The notes: generated from the letters alone by a model not told the origin. Numbered from the stretch's first letter, positions 7,994 through 17,617 are shown. The stretch: DNA of 64,000 bases from Mucilaginibacter sp. (GCA_028288025.1 JAQBOM010000020.1:62001-126000), one strand, 5' to 3'. Program-made: numbers and translations.

Positions 7994-9178
7994 TCACCCC
8001 CGCATAAAAGGATTAAAATTCCTTGTGCCGATCTCCATGCCTGCGGCGCGGCAAACAGTTTTCTCGCCGAACTTAAAGTTTATTTTATCCATGGCCTGGT
8101 AAAGTTTTATGCGCTCCTCGTTGTCCTCAAACAGGTTTATCTGGTAGCTGCCGCTGCAAAGGTTGCTTAGCCGCACGCCTATCAGCCGTATGGCGCGGTG
8201 CTGGTTCCAAGCCTTTTTTAACAGGTTTTTTATGCCGGGTATCAGTATATGCTCGGCGGCGGTGAGGGCTATTTTCTCCTGCTGGGTATGTGTCTCAAAG
8301 TTGGCATAGCGCACCTTTATAGCCAGGCACGAAGCCAGTTTGTTTTCCTTGCGCAGTTTCGAGGCCAACTCCTCAGTCATGGATACCAGGATCGTTTCAA
8401 TCGAATTTTTATCAGCTATATTGTTGTTAAAGGTATGTTCGGTGGATATGGATTTACGGTCGGAGTGCGGTACAATGATGCCCTCGTCGATGCCGTTGGC
8501 CTTTTCCCACAGGAACCGGCCTGCTTTGCCGAAAACAGCCTCTAAAAACCGGATGTCGGCTTTTTGCAGGTCGCCTATCTTTTCGATGCCGTACTGGTAA
8601 AGCTTTTTGGCCGTGCTTTCGCCCAGGCCGGGAATTTTACTGATGTTAAGCGGCGCCAAAAACTCCTTCTCTTTCCCAAACGGCACCAGCAGCTGCCCAT
8701 TGGGCTTGGCCTGGTTGGTAGCCATTTTTGAAACCGTTTTGCACGACGACATGCCAAACGAAATAGGCAGCCCTGTATCCCGGATGATCTTTTGTCTTAA
8801 CTCCGTAGCATACTGGTAACAGTTATGAAAGCGGTCCATGCCCGTATAGTCGATATAAAACTCGTCGACCGATGTTTTTTGATACAGCGGCACCGACTGG
8901 TGGATGATCTCCGTCACCTCGCGCGAGGCCTCCGAATATAAATGGTAGCTGCCCCGCACCACAATAGCCTGCGGGCAAAGCTTTAGCGCCTGCGCCGTAG
9001 GCATGGCCGAATGCACGCCAAACTTGCGCGCCTCGTAGCTGCACGATGCCACCACGCCCCTTGTAGCCGAGCCGCCGATGATAACCGGCTTGCCTATCAG
9101 CTCCGGGTTAAACTTGCGCTCAACCGAAACAAAAAACGAATCCAGGTCGATATGTACAATATTGCGCTGCGCGGCCAT
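7994..9178 (-). CDS. dinB: DNA polymerase IV (Y-family translesion polymerase)
   Basis: A 394-residue Y-family polymerase that copies past damaged bases. HIDLDSFFVSVE at the N-terminus contains the first metal-binding Asp (residue 11). SVDEFYIDY supplies the second catalytic pair (Asp105, Glu106). The thumb with a helix-hairpin-helix (ISKIPGLGESTAKKL) and the little finger domain follow. A beta-clamp binding pentapeptide, QINLF, lies at about 346-350 inside the C-terminal part rather than at the extreme end. The sliding clamp gene itself lies 0.9 kb away on the same strand. The length is normal. No SOS box was recognised. Confidence 0.96.
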   Translation of the reverse strand: MAAQRNIVHIDLDSFFVSVERKFNPELIGKPVIIGGSATRGVVASCSYEARKFGVHSAMPTAQALKLCPQAIVVRGSYHLYSEASREVTEIIHQSVPLYQKTSVDEFYIDYTGMDRFHNCYQYATELRQKIIRDTGLPISFGMSSCKTVSKMATNQAKPNGQLLVPFGKEKEFLAPLNISKIPGLGESTAKKLYQYGIEKIGDLQKADIRFLEAVFGKAGRFLWEKANGIDEGIIVPHSDRKSISTEHTFNNNIADKNSIETILVSMTEELASKLRKENKLASCLAIKVRYANFETHTQQEKIALTAAEHILIPGIKNLLKKAWNQHRAIRLIGVRLSNLCSGSYQINLFEDNEERIKLYQAMDKINFKFGEKTVCRAAGMEIGTRNFNPFMRG

Positions 9179-9249
9179 GCAACAAATGTATAAAAAGATT
9201 TGTATTTACTAAAAATATTAGCAATTTTGATTTATCAAATCAACACGAT

Positions 9250-9876
9250 ATGAAAGGCTATAGCGACTATTTATTTATACTCTCCCCTTCTGACGGCATC
9301 ATTGATAAGATCAGCAGCATGAAGCGATTTTGCGCAGGGATAGTCGGCGGGTTTGAAAGCCTGCATTCCAAAGCGCATATCACCGTTCAGCCCTTTCCCC
9401 GGAAAAAGCCTTTCTGGATCGATCCGGTTACAACCAAACTGGAAAAGGAGTTTAGCCTTATACCGCCCATAACGCTGCAAATAAATGGCTTCGGCGTGTT
9501 TACCAGCGGCGATAACGCCACCATTTATGCCAGGTTGAATGCAACTCCTGCCACCGATGACTGGTTTAAAGACGTTCGGAGAAGCTTAAAGCTGAAAAAA
9601 TTTGAGCCGCATATTACTAATGCCCGGTCAGTAACCGGACAGCATTTTAAACAGCTGTGGCCCCATTTCCGCAACCGTGACTGGAATGAATCGTTCCTGG
9701 TCGACAGGCTGACTATCCTGCAAAGGGAAACCATCGGGCACGACAGGAACTGGAAAGTTTTTAAAGAGGTACCGTTTAATGGTGACCCTGATAGCTATTA
9801 TTTAAAACATGTAAATACACCGGAGGTAGCGCCGGTTACGCATGCACATTATGGTGAGCAGGTGAGCCTTTTTTGA
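9250..9876 (+). CDS. 2H phosphoesterase, 2'-5' RNA ligase family
   Basis: A 208-residue protein with the two HxT motifs that define 2H phosphoesterases: HIT at residues 43-45 and HIT at 121-123, spaced 78 apart as expected for the two-lobed fold. Family members act on 2'-5' linked or cyclic nucleotides, or ADP-ribose derivatives. The cellular substrate in Bacteroidota is not known to me. The gene is transcribed away from dinB and shares a short AT-rich intergenic region of 71 bases with it. It is likely cytoplasmic, as no signal is seen. Confidence 0.9.
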   Translation: MKGYSDYLFILSPSDGIIDKISSMKRFCAGIVGGFESLHSKAHITVQPFPRKKPFWIDPVTTKLEKEFSLIPPITLQINGFGVFTSGDNATIYARLNATPATDDWFKDVRRSLKLKKFEPHITNARSVTGQHFKQLWPHFRNRDWNESFLVDRLTILQRETIGHDRNWKVFKEVPFNGDPDSYYLKHVNTPEVAPVTHAHYGEQVSLF

Positions 9877-9893
9877 TGGCTCTTCACCACGAC

Positions 9894-10044
9894 GCGTCAT
9901 TGCGAGGAACGAAGCAATCTCTAAACTATACAGATCAGGGAGACGATGCAAGTGGGAAGAAAATGCTAACGAACTATTGCTCCGCACAAACTCAAGGTTG
10001 TTGATTTGCAGGTGTAGGGATTGCTTCGTTCCTCGCAATGACGC
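9894..10044. repeat. Dispersed element with perfect 26-bp terminal inverted repeats
   Basis: Positions 9894-9919 and 10019-10044 are exact reverse complements over 26 bases, with ends reading GCGTCATTGCGAGGAACG. About 99 bases lie between them, with no coding capacity and no resemblance between halves. It lies between convergent genes. The size (151 bases) and terminal inverted repeats are like a MITE or REP-type unit. The same end word is found at 7878-7982. No target site duplication could be confirmed. Confidence 0.85.
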
Positions 10045-10058
10045 GCATGAATAATGGC

Positions 10059-11183
10059 TTACGCGTAGCTATTCAGCATTACCGGCATTACCAGCATCAG
10101 CACATCCTCGTTTTCATCGCCGCCCTGGGGCAGCAACAGGCCGGCCCGGTTCGGGGTCGACATTTCGAGCGATACTTCCTCGCAGCTTAAGTTTTTGAGC
10201 ATCTCGATTAAAAAACGTGCATTAAAGCCAATTTCCATATCCTCGCCTTCGTACTGGCAGCTTAAACGCTCGTGCGCTTCGTTGGCGAAGTCAATATCTT
10301 CTGATGATATATGTAACTCGCTGCCGTTGATCTTAAGCCTTACCTGGTGGGTTGTTTTATTGGCGTAAATGGCAACGCGGCTTAGCGAGCCTAAAAAGGC
10401 CACACGGTCGATACTTAATTTATTGGGGTTATTTAGGGGGATAACGGCTTCGTAATCCGGGTAACGCTCGTCGATCAAACGGCAAACCAGGTTAATGTTG
10501 CCAAACTTGAAGAACGCGCTGGTACTATTGTATTCAACAGAAACATTGACGTCATCAGTCGGTAATGATGATTTAAGCAGCGTTAAGGCTTTCTTCGGTA
10601 GGATAAATGAAGTGGTACCGGCGGCCTTAGCATCCGTGCGGCGGTACCGTACCAGTTTATGGGCGTCGGTGGCTACGAACGTTAACGCCGTTGTGGTTAG
10701 CTGGCAGTAAACGCCCGTCATGGCGGGGCGCAACTCGTCGTTGCTTACCGCAAAGATTGTTTTATTGATCGCCTCGGCCAAAACCGATGCAGGCAGGTTA
10801 ACAGACGAAGCATTTTCAACCACGGGAATTTTTGGGAAATCTTCGCCGTTTTCGCCGTTGAGTTTGTATTTACCGTCGCCGGCGTTTATTTCAATGGCAA
10901 AGGTTTTATCATCAACCGAGAAATTTACCGGTTGTTCGGGTAAAGATTTTAAAGTTTCCAGTAAAATGCGCGAAGGTATTGCGATGCGGCCATTTTCTTT
11001 AGCTTCAACAGTTAAAGAAGTGGTCATGCTGGTTTGCAGGTCGGTTGCCGAAATGGTTAAGTTTCCATCTTTTATCTCGAACAAAAAGTTCTCTAAAATA
11101 GGCAATACGGTGCTATTGCTCAATGCCCCGCTAACAGCCTGTAATTGCCTGAGTAATGTTGATGTAGAAACAATAAATCTCAT
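10059..11183 (-). CDS. dnaN: DNA polymerase III beta subunit (sliding clamp)
   Basis: A 374-residue protein of normal clamp length, made of three repeated clamp domains. It begins MRFIVSTSTLLRQLQ, the typical start. The open frame extends six residues further to 11201, but the ATG at 11183 gives the canonical N-terminus. The C-terminal MPVML segment forms part of the partner-binding pocket. The clamp tethers replicative and repair polymerases to DNA. It is not beside dnaA here. Instead it follows the gldFG-like gene at 33 bases on the same strand, suggesting co-transcription. Confidence 0.97.
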   Translation of the reverse strand: MRFIVSTSTLLRQLQAVSGALSNSTVLPILENFLFEIKDGNLTISATDLQTSMTTSLTVEAKENGRIAIPSRILLETLKSLPEQPVNFSVDDKTFAIEINAGDGKYKLNGENGEDFPKIPVVENASSVNLPASVLAEAINKTIFAVSNDELRPAMTGVYCQLTTTALTFVATDAHKLVRYRRTDAKAAGTTSFILPKKALTLLKSSLPTDDVNVSVEYNSTSAFFKFGNINLVCRLIDERYPDYEAVIPLNNPNKLSIDRVAFLGSLSRVAIYANKTTHQVRLKINGSELHISSEDIDFANEAHERLSCQYEGEDMEIGFNARFLIEMLKNLSCEEVSLEMSTPNRAGLLLPQGGDENEDVLMLVMPVMLNSYA

Positions 11184-11216
11184 ATAGTTATAATTAATCA
11201 CTCAAAAGTATAAAAT

Positions 11217-13622
11217 TTAATGTGCATACTTCCGCTTGCGGATATAATGTTGAAAAATCGCAAATGTTAATAAAAAAGCGAGCGGAAGTACATTATTTAA
11301 CACTTGCCAGTACAATTTTTCGGTTCGTATGCGGGCACGGTCGAGCAGGCGCAGCTTTACTTCTTTTGTACGCAGTGTAATCAGTCCCGAGTCATCGGTC
11401 ATATAGTCAGCAATATTCAAAAGCAAGTTCTTATTACCGAAATTCTGCCGCATATAGTGGTCGTACCCCAGCGGGTATGGCGAGCCATCTGCCCCTACCT
11501 GGTTTTTAAATATATCGCCATCGCTGATCACGATCATTTTGGTGGGTTTGCTCTGCAGTAGTATGGGTATATTCTCTTTCAACCCTTCTGGCAATGCACG
11601 GTTACGGAAATCAGACGGGAACTGCCCTTCCAGCAATACAGCCACAGTTTTTGGCGTGCTTTGAAAATCCTTCGGTTTAGGTTCCTGCTCAAGCGCCTGT
11701 AACGATAAGATATGAGGCGCATTTAGTTTCTTATTAAAGGGCGACGAACTGAGCAAAATGGTCTTCTTTACATTTTTAACGCCAAGCGTATCAATGGTAC
11801 TGGCAAATTCGCTGCGTATTCCGTCAAGGTTTTTCATGACCGGGTGTTTCGACAGCGGCATAAATATGGGATAATACAGCCAGGGTAATAATTGGATCTG
11901 CGGCTGCCCGCCCATATTACCGGTGCTAACCGGAATTTGCGCGCAGCTGATATCGGCTATCAGGTCGTAATTGATACGCACGCCGTAAACAAATAGCTGG
12001 TCATCCAGTTCCAGTTGTTTAGCGAAAGCCATCTGCTCGCCGCCGTGCCCGCGCAGGCTGTCAAGTTCGGCGCTCACCTGGTCAATGACCCACAGCACGC
12101 GGCCGCCACGCATAACATATTGGTCGATCTTAAACTTTTCGGATTCTGTAAAGGCGGTATCAGGTTTCGGAATAACCAGCAGCTTTACTTTCGTTAATAC
12201 ATCAAACGGTACAGTTTTCAGGTTAATACGACCAATGGTATAACCATCTGATAATGATTTCATTGCATCATTCAATTGAAGGTCTGTTAATTCGTGGTGG
12301 CCCTCTGTAAACGCGACAATAGGCTTCCCTCCGCTCGTGATTTTTTTGATCGCCGACGAAAAAGCATATTCGAGATTTTGTATCGAATTATTATAAACCT
12401 CATCGTCGGAAAGGCCTATCCGGGTTTGAAATAAATTAACGGCGATCTCCCTCCCCTCGTATTGCACAAGCGCCTCGGGGAATATCAGCATTTGGGTTAC
12501 GCCGTTATCTGTCTTCACACTATAAGGCTGCCCGATAATGCCTCTGGCTTGCAATGAATCGTATGCGGCCTTTTGCTCAGCATCGGGCAGTTTTTTGATC
12601 GCGGATAGCAGGTCTAAAAAATTAAACTGCAGCTCATCGTGACTGTACGCCTGCAGGTCACTTAACATATCGCGGGTTGCCCGCTGCAGCCGTTTCATGC
12701 CGCCGGGGAAATTATCGCCCTGCAAATAAACAGTAACCCTTATCGGTTTTTTCAGGTTATTCAGAATATCCCGGCTTACCGGCGATATGGTATAACGCTT
12801 CTCCCTGGTAAAGTCGAAACGGGTAAAGGTAAAATCGGAAATAATAGTTATTAACACCAAAGCGCTTAATATGCCAAGCAGGGTTTTATCATTCAGGCTT
12901 TTTTGCCGTTGTTTAAGCAGCACTAATAGTGTAAGGCAAATGAACAATCCGGCTAGTACGACGAAATAAGCCAGGTCACGGGTATCAAGTACCCCCCGGC
13001 TTACAGATTGGTAATGTAAGGTAATACCTAAATTCTCTAACGTTAAATTTTGAAGGGATAACAACTGGCTAAGTGAATCGAACCCACTGTAAAAGAAGAA
13101 ACAAAGAAACACAGCGATGGTAAAGGCGATGACCTGGTTTTTGCTTACTGATGATGTAAATAATCCTATGGCACAAAACGCCGCTCCCAATAAAAACAAC
13201 CCTATATATGAGCCGATAACACCACCGGTATCGATATTTCCCTGCGGGTTACCCAACACATAAACCGAGTAATAATAAACCAATGTAGGCACCAGTGCAA
13301 AAAACACCAGTACGATACAGGCGAAATATTTCCCCAGTACAATTTGCCAGTCGGTTAACGGGCGCGTAGCCAGTAGCTCAAACGTGCCCTCTTTGCGTTC
13401 CTCGGCCAGCGAGCGCATAGTTATAGCCGGTATCAGGAACATGAAAAGATACGGGGCCGTGCTGAAAAGACTATCGAGGCTTGCATACCCATAGTCGATG
13501 ACGCTTGATGCCGGGAACACCCATAAAAACAGGCCTAACACCAGTAAAAACACACCGATTGTAACATACGCCACAAGCGAGCTGAGGTATGAAGTGATTT
13601 CTTTTTTGAGGATAGTGAGCAC
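11217..13622 (-). CDS. GldF-GldG fusion: ABC transporter permease plus Gldg-type domain
   Basis: An 801-residue protein. Residues 1 to about 240 form an ABC-2 type permease like GldF, with six hydrophobic segments and the EERKEGTFELLATRPL signature. A membrane helix near 247-265 leads into a large extracytoplasmic GldG-like domain, and a final helix near 770-790 ends in a basic tail. In Flavobacterium, GldF and GldG are separate proteins that work with the ATPase GldA in gliding. The GldA gene lies four bases upstream on the same strand, so an ATPase-permease pair is complete. The function in a non-gliding host may instead concern export or the cell envelope. Confidence 0.92.
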   Translation of the reverse strand: MLTILKKEITSYLSSLVAYVTIGVFLLVLGLFLWVFPASSVIDYGYASLDSLFSTAPYLFMFLIPAITMRSLAEERKEGTFELLATRPLTDWQIVLGKYFACIVLVFFALVPTLVYYYSVYVLGNPQGNIDTGGVIGSYIGLFLLGAAFCAIGLFTSSVSKNQVIAFTIAVFLCFFFYSGFDSLSQLLSLQNLTLENLGITLHYQSVSRGVLDTRDLAYFVVLAGLFICLTLLVLLKQRQKSLNDKTLLGILSALVLITIISDFTFTRFDFTREKRYTISPVSRDILNNLKKPIRVTVYLQGDNFPGGMKRLQRATRDMLSDLQAYSHDELQFNFLDLLSAIKKLPDAEQKAAYDSLQARGIIGQPYSVKTDNGVTQMLIFPEALVQYEGREIAVNLFQTRIGLSDDEVYNNSIQNLEYAFSSAIKKITSGGKPIVAFTEGHHELTDLQLNDAMKSLSDGYTIGRINLKTVPFDVLTKVKLLVIPKPDTAFTESEKFKIDQYVMRGGRVLWVIDQVSAELDSLRGHGGEQMAFAKQLELDDQLFVYGVRINYDLIADISCAQIPVSTGNMGGQPQIQLLPWLYYPIFMPLSKHPVMKNLDGIRSEFASTIDTLGVKNVKKTILLSSSPFNKKLNAPHILSLQALEQEPKPKDFQSTPKTVAVLLEGQFPSDFRNRALPEGLKENIPILLQSKPTKMIVISDGDIFKNQVGADGSPYPLGYDHYMRQNFGNKNLLLNIADYMTDDSGLITLRTKEVKLRLLDRARIRTEKLYWQVLNNVLPLAFLLTFAIFQHYIRKRKYAH

Positions 13623-13626
13623 GTGC

Positions 13627-14334
13627 TTATTCGTTTGTTAGCTTGATAAATATATTCTCCAGGCTTGTTGTCTTATTCTTTCCGCGAAGCCCTTCCAGTG
13701 TATCATTTGCTACAATTTTACCTTTATTGATGATGATAACCTGGCTGCAAACGGCTTCAACTTCCTGCATAATGTGTGTGGATAGAATGACCGTTTTGGT
13801 TTTACCCAGGTCGAGAATGAGCTGGCGGATGCCGATCAACTGGTTTGGGTCGAGGCCTGATGTAGGTTCATCAAGTATCAGCACTTCGGGATCATGTAAG
13901 ATCGCCTGGGCAAGGCCGACACGCTGGCGGTAACCTTTCGACAGCTGGCCGATTTTTTTATGCTGCTCGGGCCCAAGGCCGGTTTGTTCAATAATATCGG
14001 CAATGCGCGTTTGCGGCGCGTCCATACTATGTATGCCTGCAATAAATGCAAGCGACTCCTTTACATACATATCCAGGTAAAGCGGGTTGCTCTCGGGTAA
14101 GTACCCTATGGTGCGTTTAACTTCAAGTGGCTGCTTTTCCACATCAAACCCACATACCGAGGCCTTCCCTCCTGTTTGTGGGATAAAACACGTGAGGATT
14201 TTCATTGTTGTGGATTTTCCGGCGCCATTGGGGCCTAAAAACCCTAAAACACCGGGCTCAGCACTGAATGAAATATTGTCGATAGCCTTTTGTGATCCAT
14301 ACACTTTGGTTAGCGATTCAACAAAAATACTCAT
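13627..14334 (-). CDS. gldA: ABC transporter ATP-binding protein GldA
   Basis: A 235-residue ATPase with Walker A GPNGAGKSTT, signature LSKGYRQRVGLAQA, Walker B VLILDEPTSGLDP and an H-loop STHIM. The start is set at 14334, giving MSIFVESLTKVYG; the open frame runs 16 residues further upstream, but that stretch does not look like coding sequence of this family. It is separated by four bases from the GldF-GldG fusion gene and should be its partner ATPase. GldA is required for gliding in Flavobacterium. Its role in Sphingobacteriaceae is not proven. Confidence 0.94.
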   Translation of the reverse strand: MSIFVESLTKVYGSQKAIDNISFSAEPGVLGFLGPNGAGKSTTMKILTCFIPQTGGKASVCGFDVEKQPLEVKRTIGYLPESNPLYLDMYVKESLAFIAGIHSMDAPQTRIADIIEQTGLGPEQHKKIGQLSKGYRQRVGLAQAILHDPEVLILDEPTSGLDPNQLIGIRQLILDLGKTKTVILSTHIMQEVEAVCSQVIIINKGKIVANDTLEGLRGKNKTTSLENIFIKLTNE

Positions 14335-14558
14335 GCCCCAAATGTAGTAGTTAGATTTGATAAGTAGGAAACGCAACTGCAATCAATGGCTATTTCAACA
14401 AACGAAATTTAGTTAAGGGCGTTATTTGTCAATAGAGTATCACAGTGTTAATAACAGCAGATTGGGGATAATTTAATTGTCATATTGTCATGTAACCATT
14501 TGCGGCAAGCAATTTGATTAGTATATATTTGTACCATTAAAAATTAAAAAATAATATC

Positions 14559-14897
14559 ATGGCTTTAGAAATAACTGATGCAAACTTTGAAGAACTGGTC
14601 CTGAAATCTGATAAACCTGTCCTGGTTGATTTTTGGGCTGAGTGGTGCGGACCATGTAGAATGGTTGGCCCGGTAGTAGAAGAAATTGCAAAAGAATATG
14701 ACGGCAAAGCTGTTGTTGGCAAAGTAAACGTCGATAACAACCCGGGTATATCTATGAAATTCGGTATCCGGAATATCCCTGCTTTGTTGTTCTTCAAAGA
14801 CGGCGAAATCGTTGATAAACAAATCGGCGCCGTTCCAAAATCTGTATTAACAGATAAATTGCTTAAACAACTGCCCGGCTACCAGGCTACGGCCTAA
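14559..14897 (+). CDS. trxA: Thioredoxin
   Basis: A 112-residue thioredoxin with the active site WCGPC at residues 29-33 and the cis-proline in RNIPALLFF. It reduces protein disulfides in the cytoplasm using electrons from thioredoxin reductase. Length and fold are typical. It is divergent from gldA. A cluster of short repeats follows the stop codon and may serve as terminator. Confidence 0.97.
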   Translation: MALEITDANFEELVLKSDKPVLVDFWAEWCGPCRMVGPVVEEIAKEYDGKAVVGKVNVDNNPGISMKFGIRNIPALLFFKDGEIVDKQIGAVPKSVLTDKLLKQLPGYQATA

Positions 14898-14936
14898 GCA
14901 TTAAACCGGCCACATTACGCTACACCAGCATAATCA

Positions 14937-15050
14937 GATTGCACCGATTCTCCGGATTAGTTATTAATTTGGGAATCGGTGTAATTATATAACCCAATTG
15001 GTGAAACATGACGTCCGATCGGTGCAATCAATAATAAAATCGGTGTAATC
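14937..15050. repeat. Four copies of a 13-base word, one inverted
   Basis: The word AATCGGTGYAATY occurs directly at 14974-14986, at about 15018-15030 (first base differs) and at 15038-15050, and inverted at 14937-14949. The inverted copy and the first direct copy form a 13-base stem with a 24-base loop just after trxA, suitable for transcription termination. The remaining two copies lie directly upstream of the DUF58 gene. Confidence 0.65.
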
Positions 15051-15060
15051 ATAACTCAAT

Positions 15061-15981
15061 ATGCCCCAATTAACCGAAAATCAGGAAATACGCCAATTGG
15101 CCAACCTGGAGCTTTTAGCCCGCCAGGTTGTTGAAGGGTTTATAACCGGGCTGCATCAAAGCCCTTTTCATGGCTTTTCTGTTGAATTTGCCGAACACCG
15201 GCTATATAACAATGGCGAGTCAGTAAAAAATATCGACTGGAAATTATTGGCCCGTACCGATAAGCTCTTTGTAAAACAATTTGAGGAAGAGACCAACCTG
15301 CGCTGTTACCTGCTGCTGGATACCTCCTCGTCCATGAATTTCCCCGAAAAGGGAATAAACAAGCTCCAGTTTTCGGTATACGCGATAGCATCGCTAATGA
15401 ATCTGTTTAAAAAACAGCGTGATGCATTTGGCTTGTGCCTTTTTTCGGATAAAGTGGATTGGATAAGCCCCGTAAAAAGCACCGGCATGCATTTGTTTTA
15501 TTTGTATGCCCAGCTCGAAAAAGCATATAATCATCCCAAAACGCACACCACTACCGATATAACGCAGGTTTTGCATCAAGTTGCCGGGCAAATTCACCAA
15601 CGGTCGATGATCATTCTGTTTAGCGATATGCTTGAGAATAGTTTGAACCCTGAGAAACTGCAGGCTTTGTTCGCTGCTATTCAGCATTTAAAATTCAATA
15701 AGCATGAGGTGGTCATCTTCAATGTAAGCGATAAGCAAAAAGAGCTAGATTTTGATTTTGACAACCGCCCGCACCATTTTATCGACATGGAAAGCGGCGA
15801 ACATATTAAAGTTCATCCCAATAAAATAAGGGATGCATACCGCGCTTCCCTTGCGCAATTTCGCCACGAACTGGAGCTAAAATGTGCCCAATACCACATC
15901 GACCTGGTGGATGCCTATATTGACGAGGGATATAACAACATCCTGAAGTCTTACCTGATCAAAAGAAATAAAATGGTATGA
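15061..15981 (+). CDS. DUF58 domain protein with vWA-like metal site
   Basis: A 306-residue cytoplasmic protein of the DUF58 family. The conserved NGESVKNIDWKLLARTD segment lies at residues 51-67. A MIDAS-like D-x-S-x-S site is present at 87-91 (DTSSS). DUF58 proteins are usually encoded beside a MoxR AAA ATPase and vWA/BatA genes, with presumed roles in metalloenzyme maturation or the envelope. None of these partners is next to it here. The gene starts with ATG right after a set of short repeats. No catalytic function is known. Confidence 0.9.
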   Translation: MPQLTENQEIRQLANLELLARQVVEGFITGLHQSPFHGFSVEFAEHRLYNNGESVKNIDWKLLARTDKLFVKQFEEETNLRCYLLLDTSSSMNFPEKGINKLQFSVYAIASLMNLFKKQRDAFGLCLFSDKVDWISPVKSTGMHLFYLYAQLEKAYNHPKTHTTTDITQVLHQVAGQIHQRSMIILFSDMLENSLNPEKLQALFAAIQHLKFNKHEVVIFNVSDKQKELDFDFDNRPHHFIDMESGEHIKVHPNKIRDAYRASLAQFRHELELKCAQYHIDLVDAYIDEGYNNILKSYLIKRNKMV

Positions 15982-16132
15982 TATTGGTATATGTTAATGC
16001 CGATATCATGTTGAAGTTGCATTGTGTTGAATTGGTTGTTACATTGCAAGCGATAACAACATAGTTACCAATTTTAAAAAAATTGCCGCAATCAATTTAT
16101 AAATGTTGTTGTTACAATATAAATATTTTTGA

Positions 16133-17617
16133 ATGAGACTTTCCATCGAACGTAAGCCTGTAAGAATCAATCCAGATCCCAAACGTGTTATTGCAAGATT
16201 TTTTTTCAACGGGAGTGATCGCGCCAAAGAGGTTATTGAAAGGGTAATGAGCATTAGCGAAGAAGTTGCGTTTGCTATTATTTCGCCGCTTTTGCAGGAG
16301 TATTCAAGACGACATCGAAATATTACCCGAGTATTAAACCGCAATTGCAGCAAATTACAGCCGCTTTTTACCGAACTTGATATTGATTTTGAGACACTAA
16401 CAGTTTATCGCAAACTGCTTCTCGGTTCGTATTTCACACATGAATATTCAATCGAGTCGGCTGCTTTTTTTAACCCTTCCATTGTTGAAGACCCGGATCA
16501 ATCCGAGCTTCACGAAGGCCAGCGGCGGGTGATCATCAGCTTCCGGGCTGTTGGCGAAGGGCACATTTCTTCCATCACCTTCAGACGTGCACTGCTCGAT
16601 CAGTCAAATAATATTACCGTTTTACCTGCGGGAAGCTACATAGATGAAGCTGAAGTGGTGAGAAACGCGGTTTACAATAAAAAACTATTCTTTGAAAGAG
16701 CCGCAATCACCCAGATAAACATTGATGTATTAAAAGAGCTGGAGGACAAGCTTGATCACCATTTTGAATATGCGAACCTGCACCGAATCATAATGGATTC
16801 GCAAAAACTCCAGGAGAGCGATATGAAAAAGCTGGAGTACGATAAAATATTGTGGCTGGCTGATTCATATTACGAGATCATGTTCTCGCTGGATACCGAT
16901 ATATCCGACCGGGTAATATTCCCGATATCAGAATACGAGCGTAAAGGTATTGAAGACGCACGGTTTGTACATTTCAAAGATGATGATGACAGCAGTATCT
17001 ATTATGCAACGTATACCGCTTATGACGGCTCGCTGATCATGCCGAAACTGCTGCAAACCAATGATTTTTACAATTTTAAAATAATGCCATTGTATGGAGC
17101 CGGCGCACAAAACAAAAACCTGGCTTTATTCCCCCGTAAAATAAACGGCAAATTCGCCATGCTTTCCCGCATCGACGGCTGCAACAATTATATCATGTAC
17201 TCGGATAAAATAAATATCTGGGAAAAACCCATCCTATTACAAAAGCCCAAGTTCGCGTGGGAATTTATACAGATTGGCAACTGCGGCTCCCCTATTGAAA
17301 CCGAGCATGGCTGGATCATTATCACTCATGGGGTGGGCCCGATGCGGAGGTATGTACTGGGAGCAAGTTTAATGAAGCTGGATGACCCCACAATTGAAAT
17401 AGGCCGCTTACTTGAGCCATTGCTGATTCCAAACAGTGATGAACGCGAAGGTTATGTACCAAACGTGCTTTATTCGTGCGGCGCACTTATCCATAATGGT
17501 AAACTGATCATTCCGTACGGCGTATCAGATTCGTCAACGGCATTCGCCGAAGTTGACCTCGAAGAATTGATCACTAAACTTTTGGAAGATGCGAAAATCA
17601 GCCAAAGCCAGGCTTAA
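16133..17617 (+). CDS. Glycoside hydrolase family 130 protein (mannoside phosphorylase-like)
   Basis: A 494-residue protein with the GH130 five-bladed propeller beginning around residue 110, preceded by a helical N-terminal extension of about 100 residues. The opening RKPVRINPDPKRVIARFF and the later GNCGSPIETEHGWIIITHG segment are characteristic. GH130 enzymes phosphorolyse or hydrolyse beta-mannosides, for example beta-1,2- or beta-1,4-linked mannose disaccharides. No signal peptide is present, so it is cytoplasmic. It faces two GT4 glycosyltransferases and overlaps the stop of the nearer one by four bases. Whether it is phosphorylase or hydrolase cannot be told from sequence alone. Confidence 0.9.
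   Translation: MRLSIERKPVRINPDPKRVIARFFFNGSDRAKEVIERVMSISEEVAFAIISPLLQEYSRRHRNITRVLNRNCSKLQPLFTELDIDFETLTVYRKLLLGSYFTHEYSIESAAFFNPSIVEDPDQSELHEGQRRVIISFRAVGEGHISSITFRRALLDQSNNITVLPAGSYIDEAEVVRNAVYNKKLFFERAAITQINIDVLKELEDKLDHHFEYANLHRIIMDSQKLQESDMKKLEYDKILWLADSYYEIMFSLDTDISDRVIFPISEYERKGIEDARFVHFKDDDDSSIYYATYTAYDGSLIMPKLLQTNDFYNFKIMPLYGAGAQNKNLALFPRKINGKFAMLSRIDGCNNYIMYSDKINIWEKPILLQKPKFAWEFIQIGNCGSPIETEHGWIIITHGVGPMRRYVLGASLMKLDDPTIEIGRLLEPLLIPNSDEREGYVPNVLYSCGALIHNGKLIIPYGVSDSSTAFAEVDLEELITKLLEDAKISQSQA

Noticed and set aside
16039..16353. Minus-strand open frame of 104 codons at the start of the GH130 gene
   Set aside because: It overlaps the start of the GH130 gene on the opposite strand and has no family resemblance; treated as a shadow.
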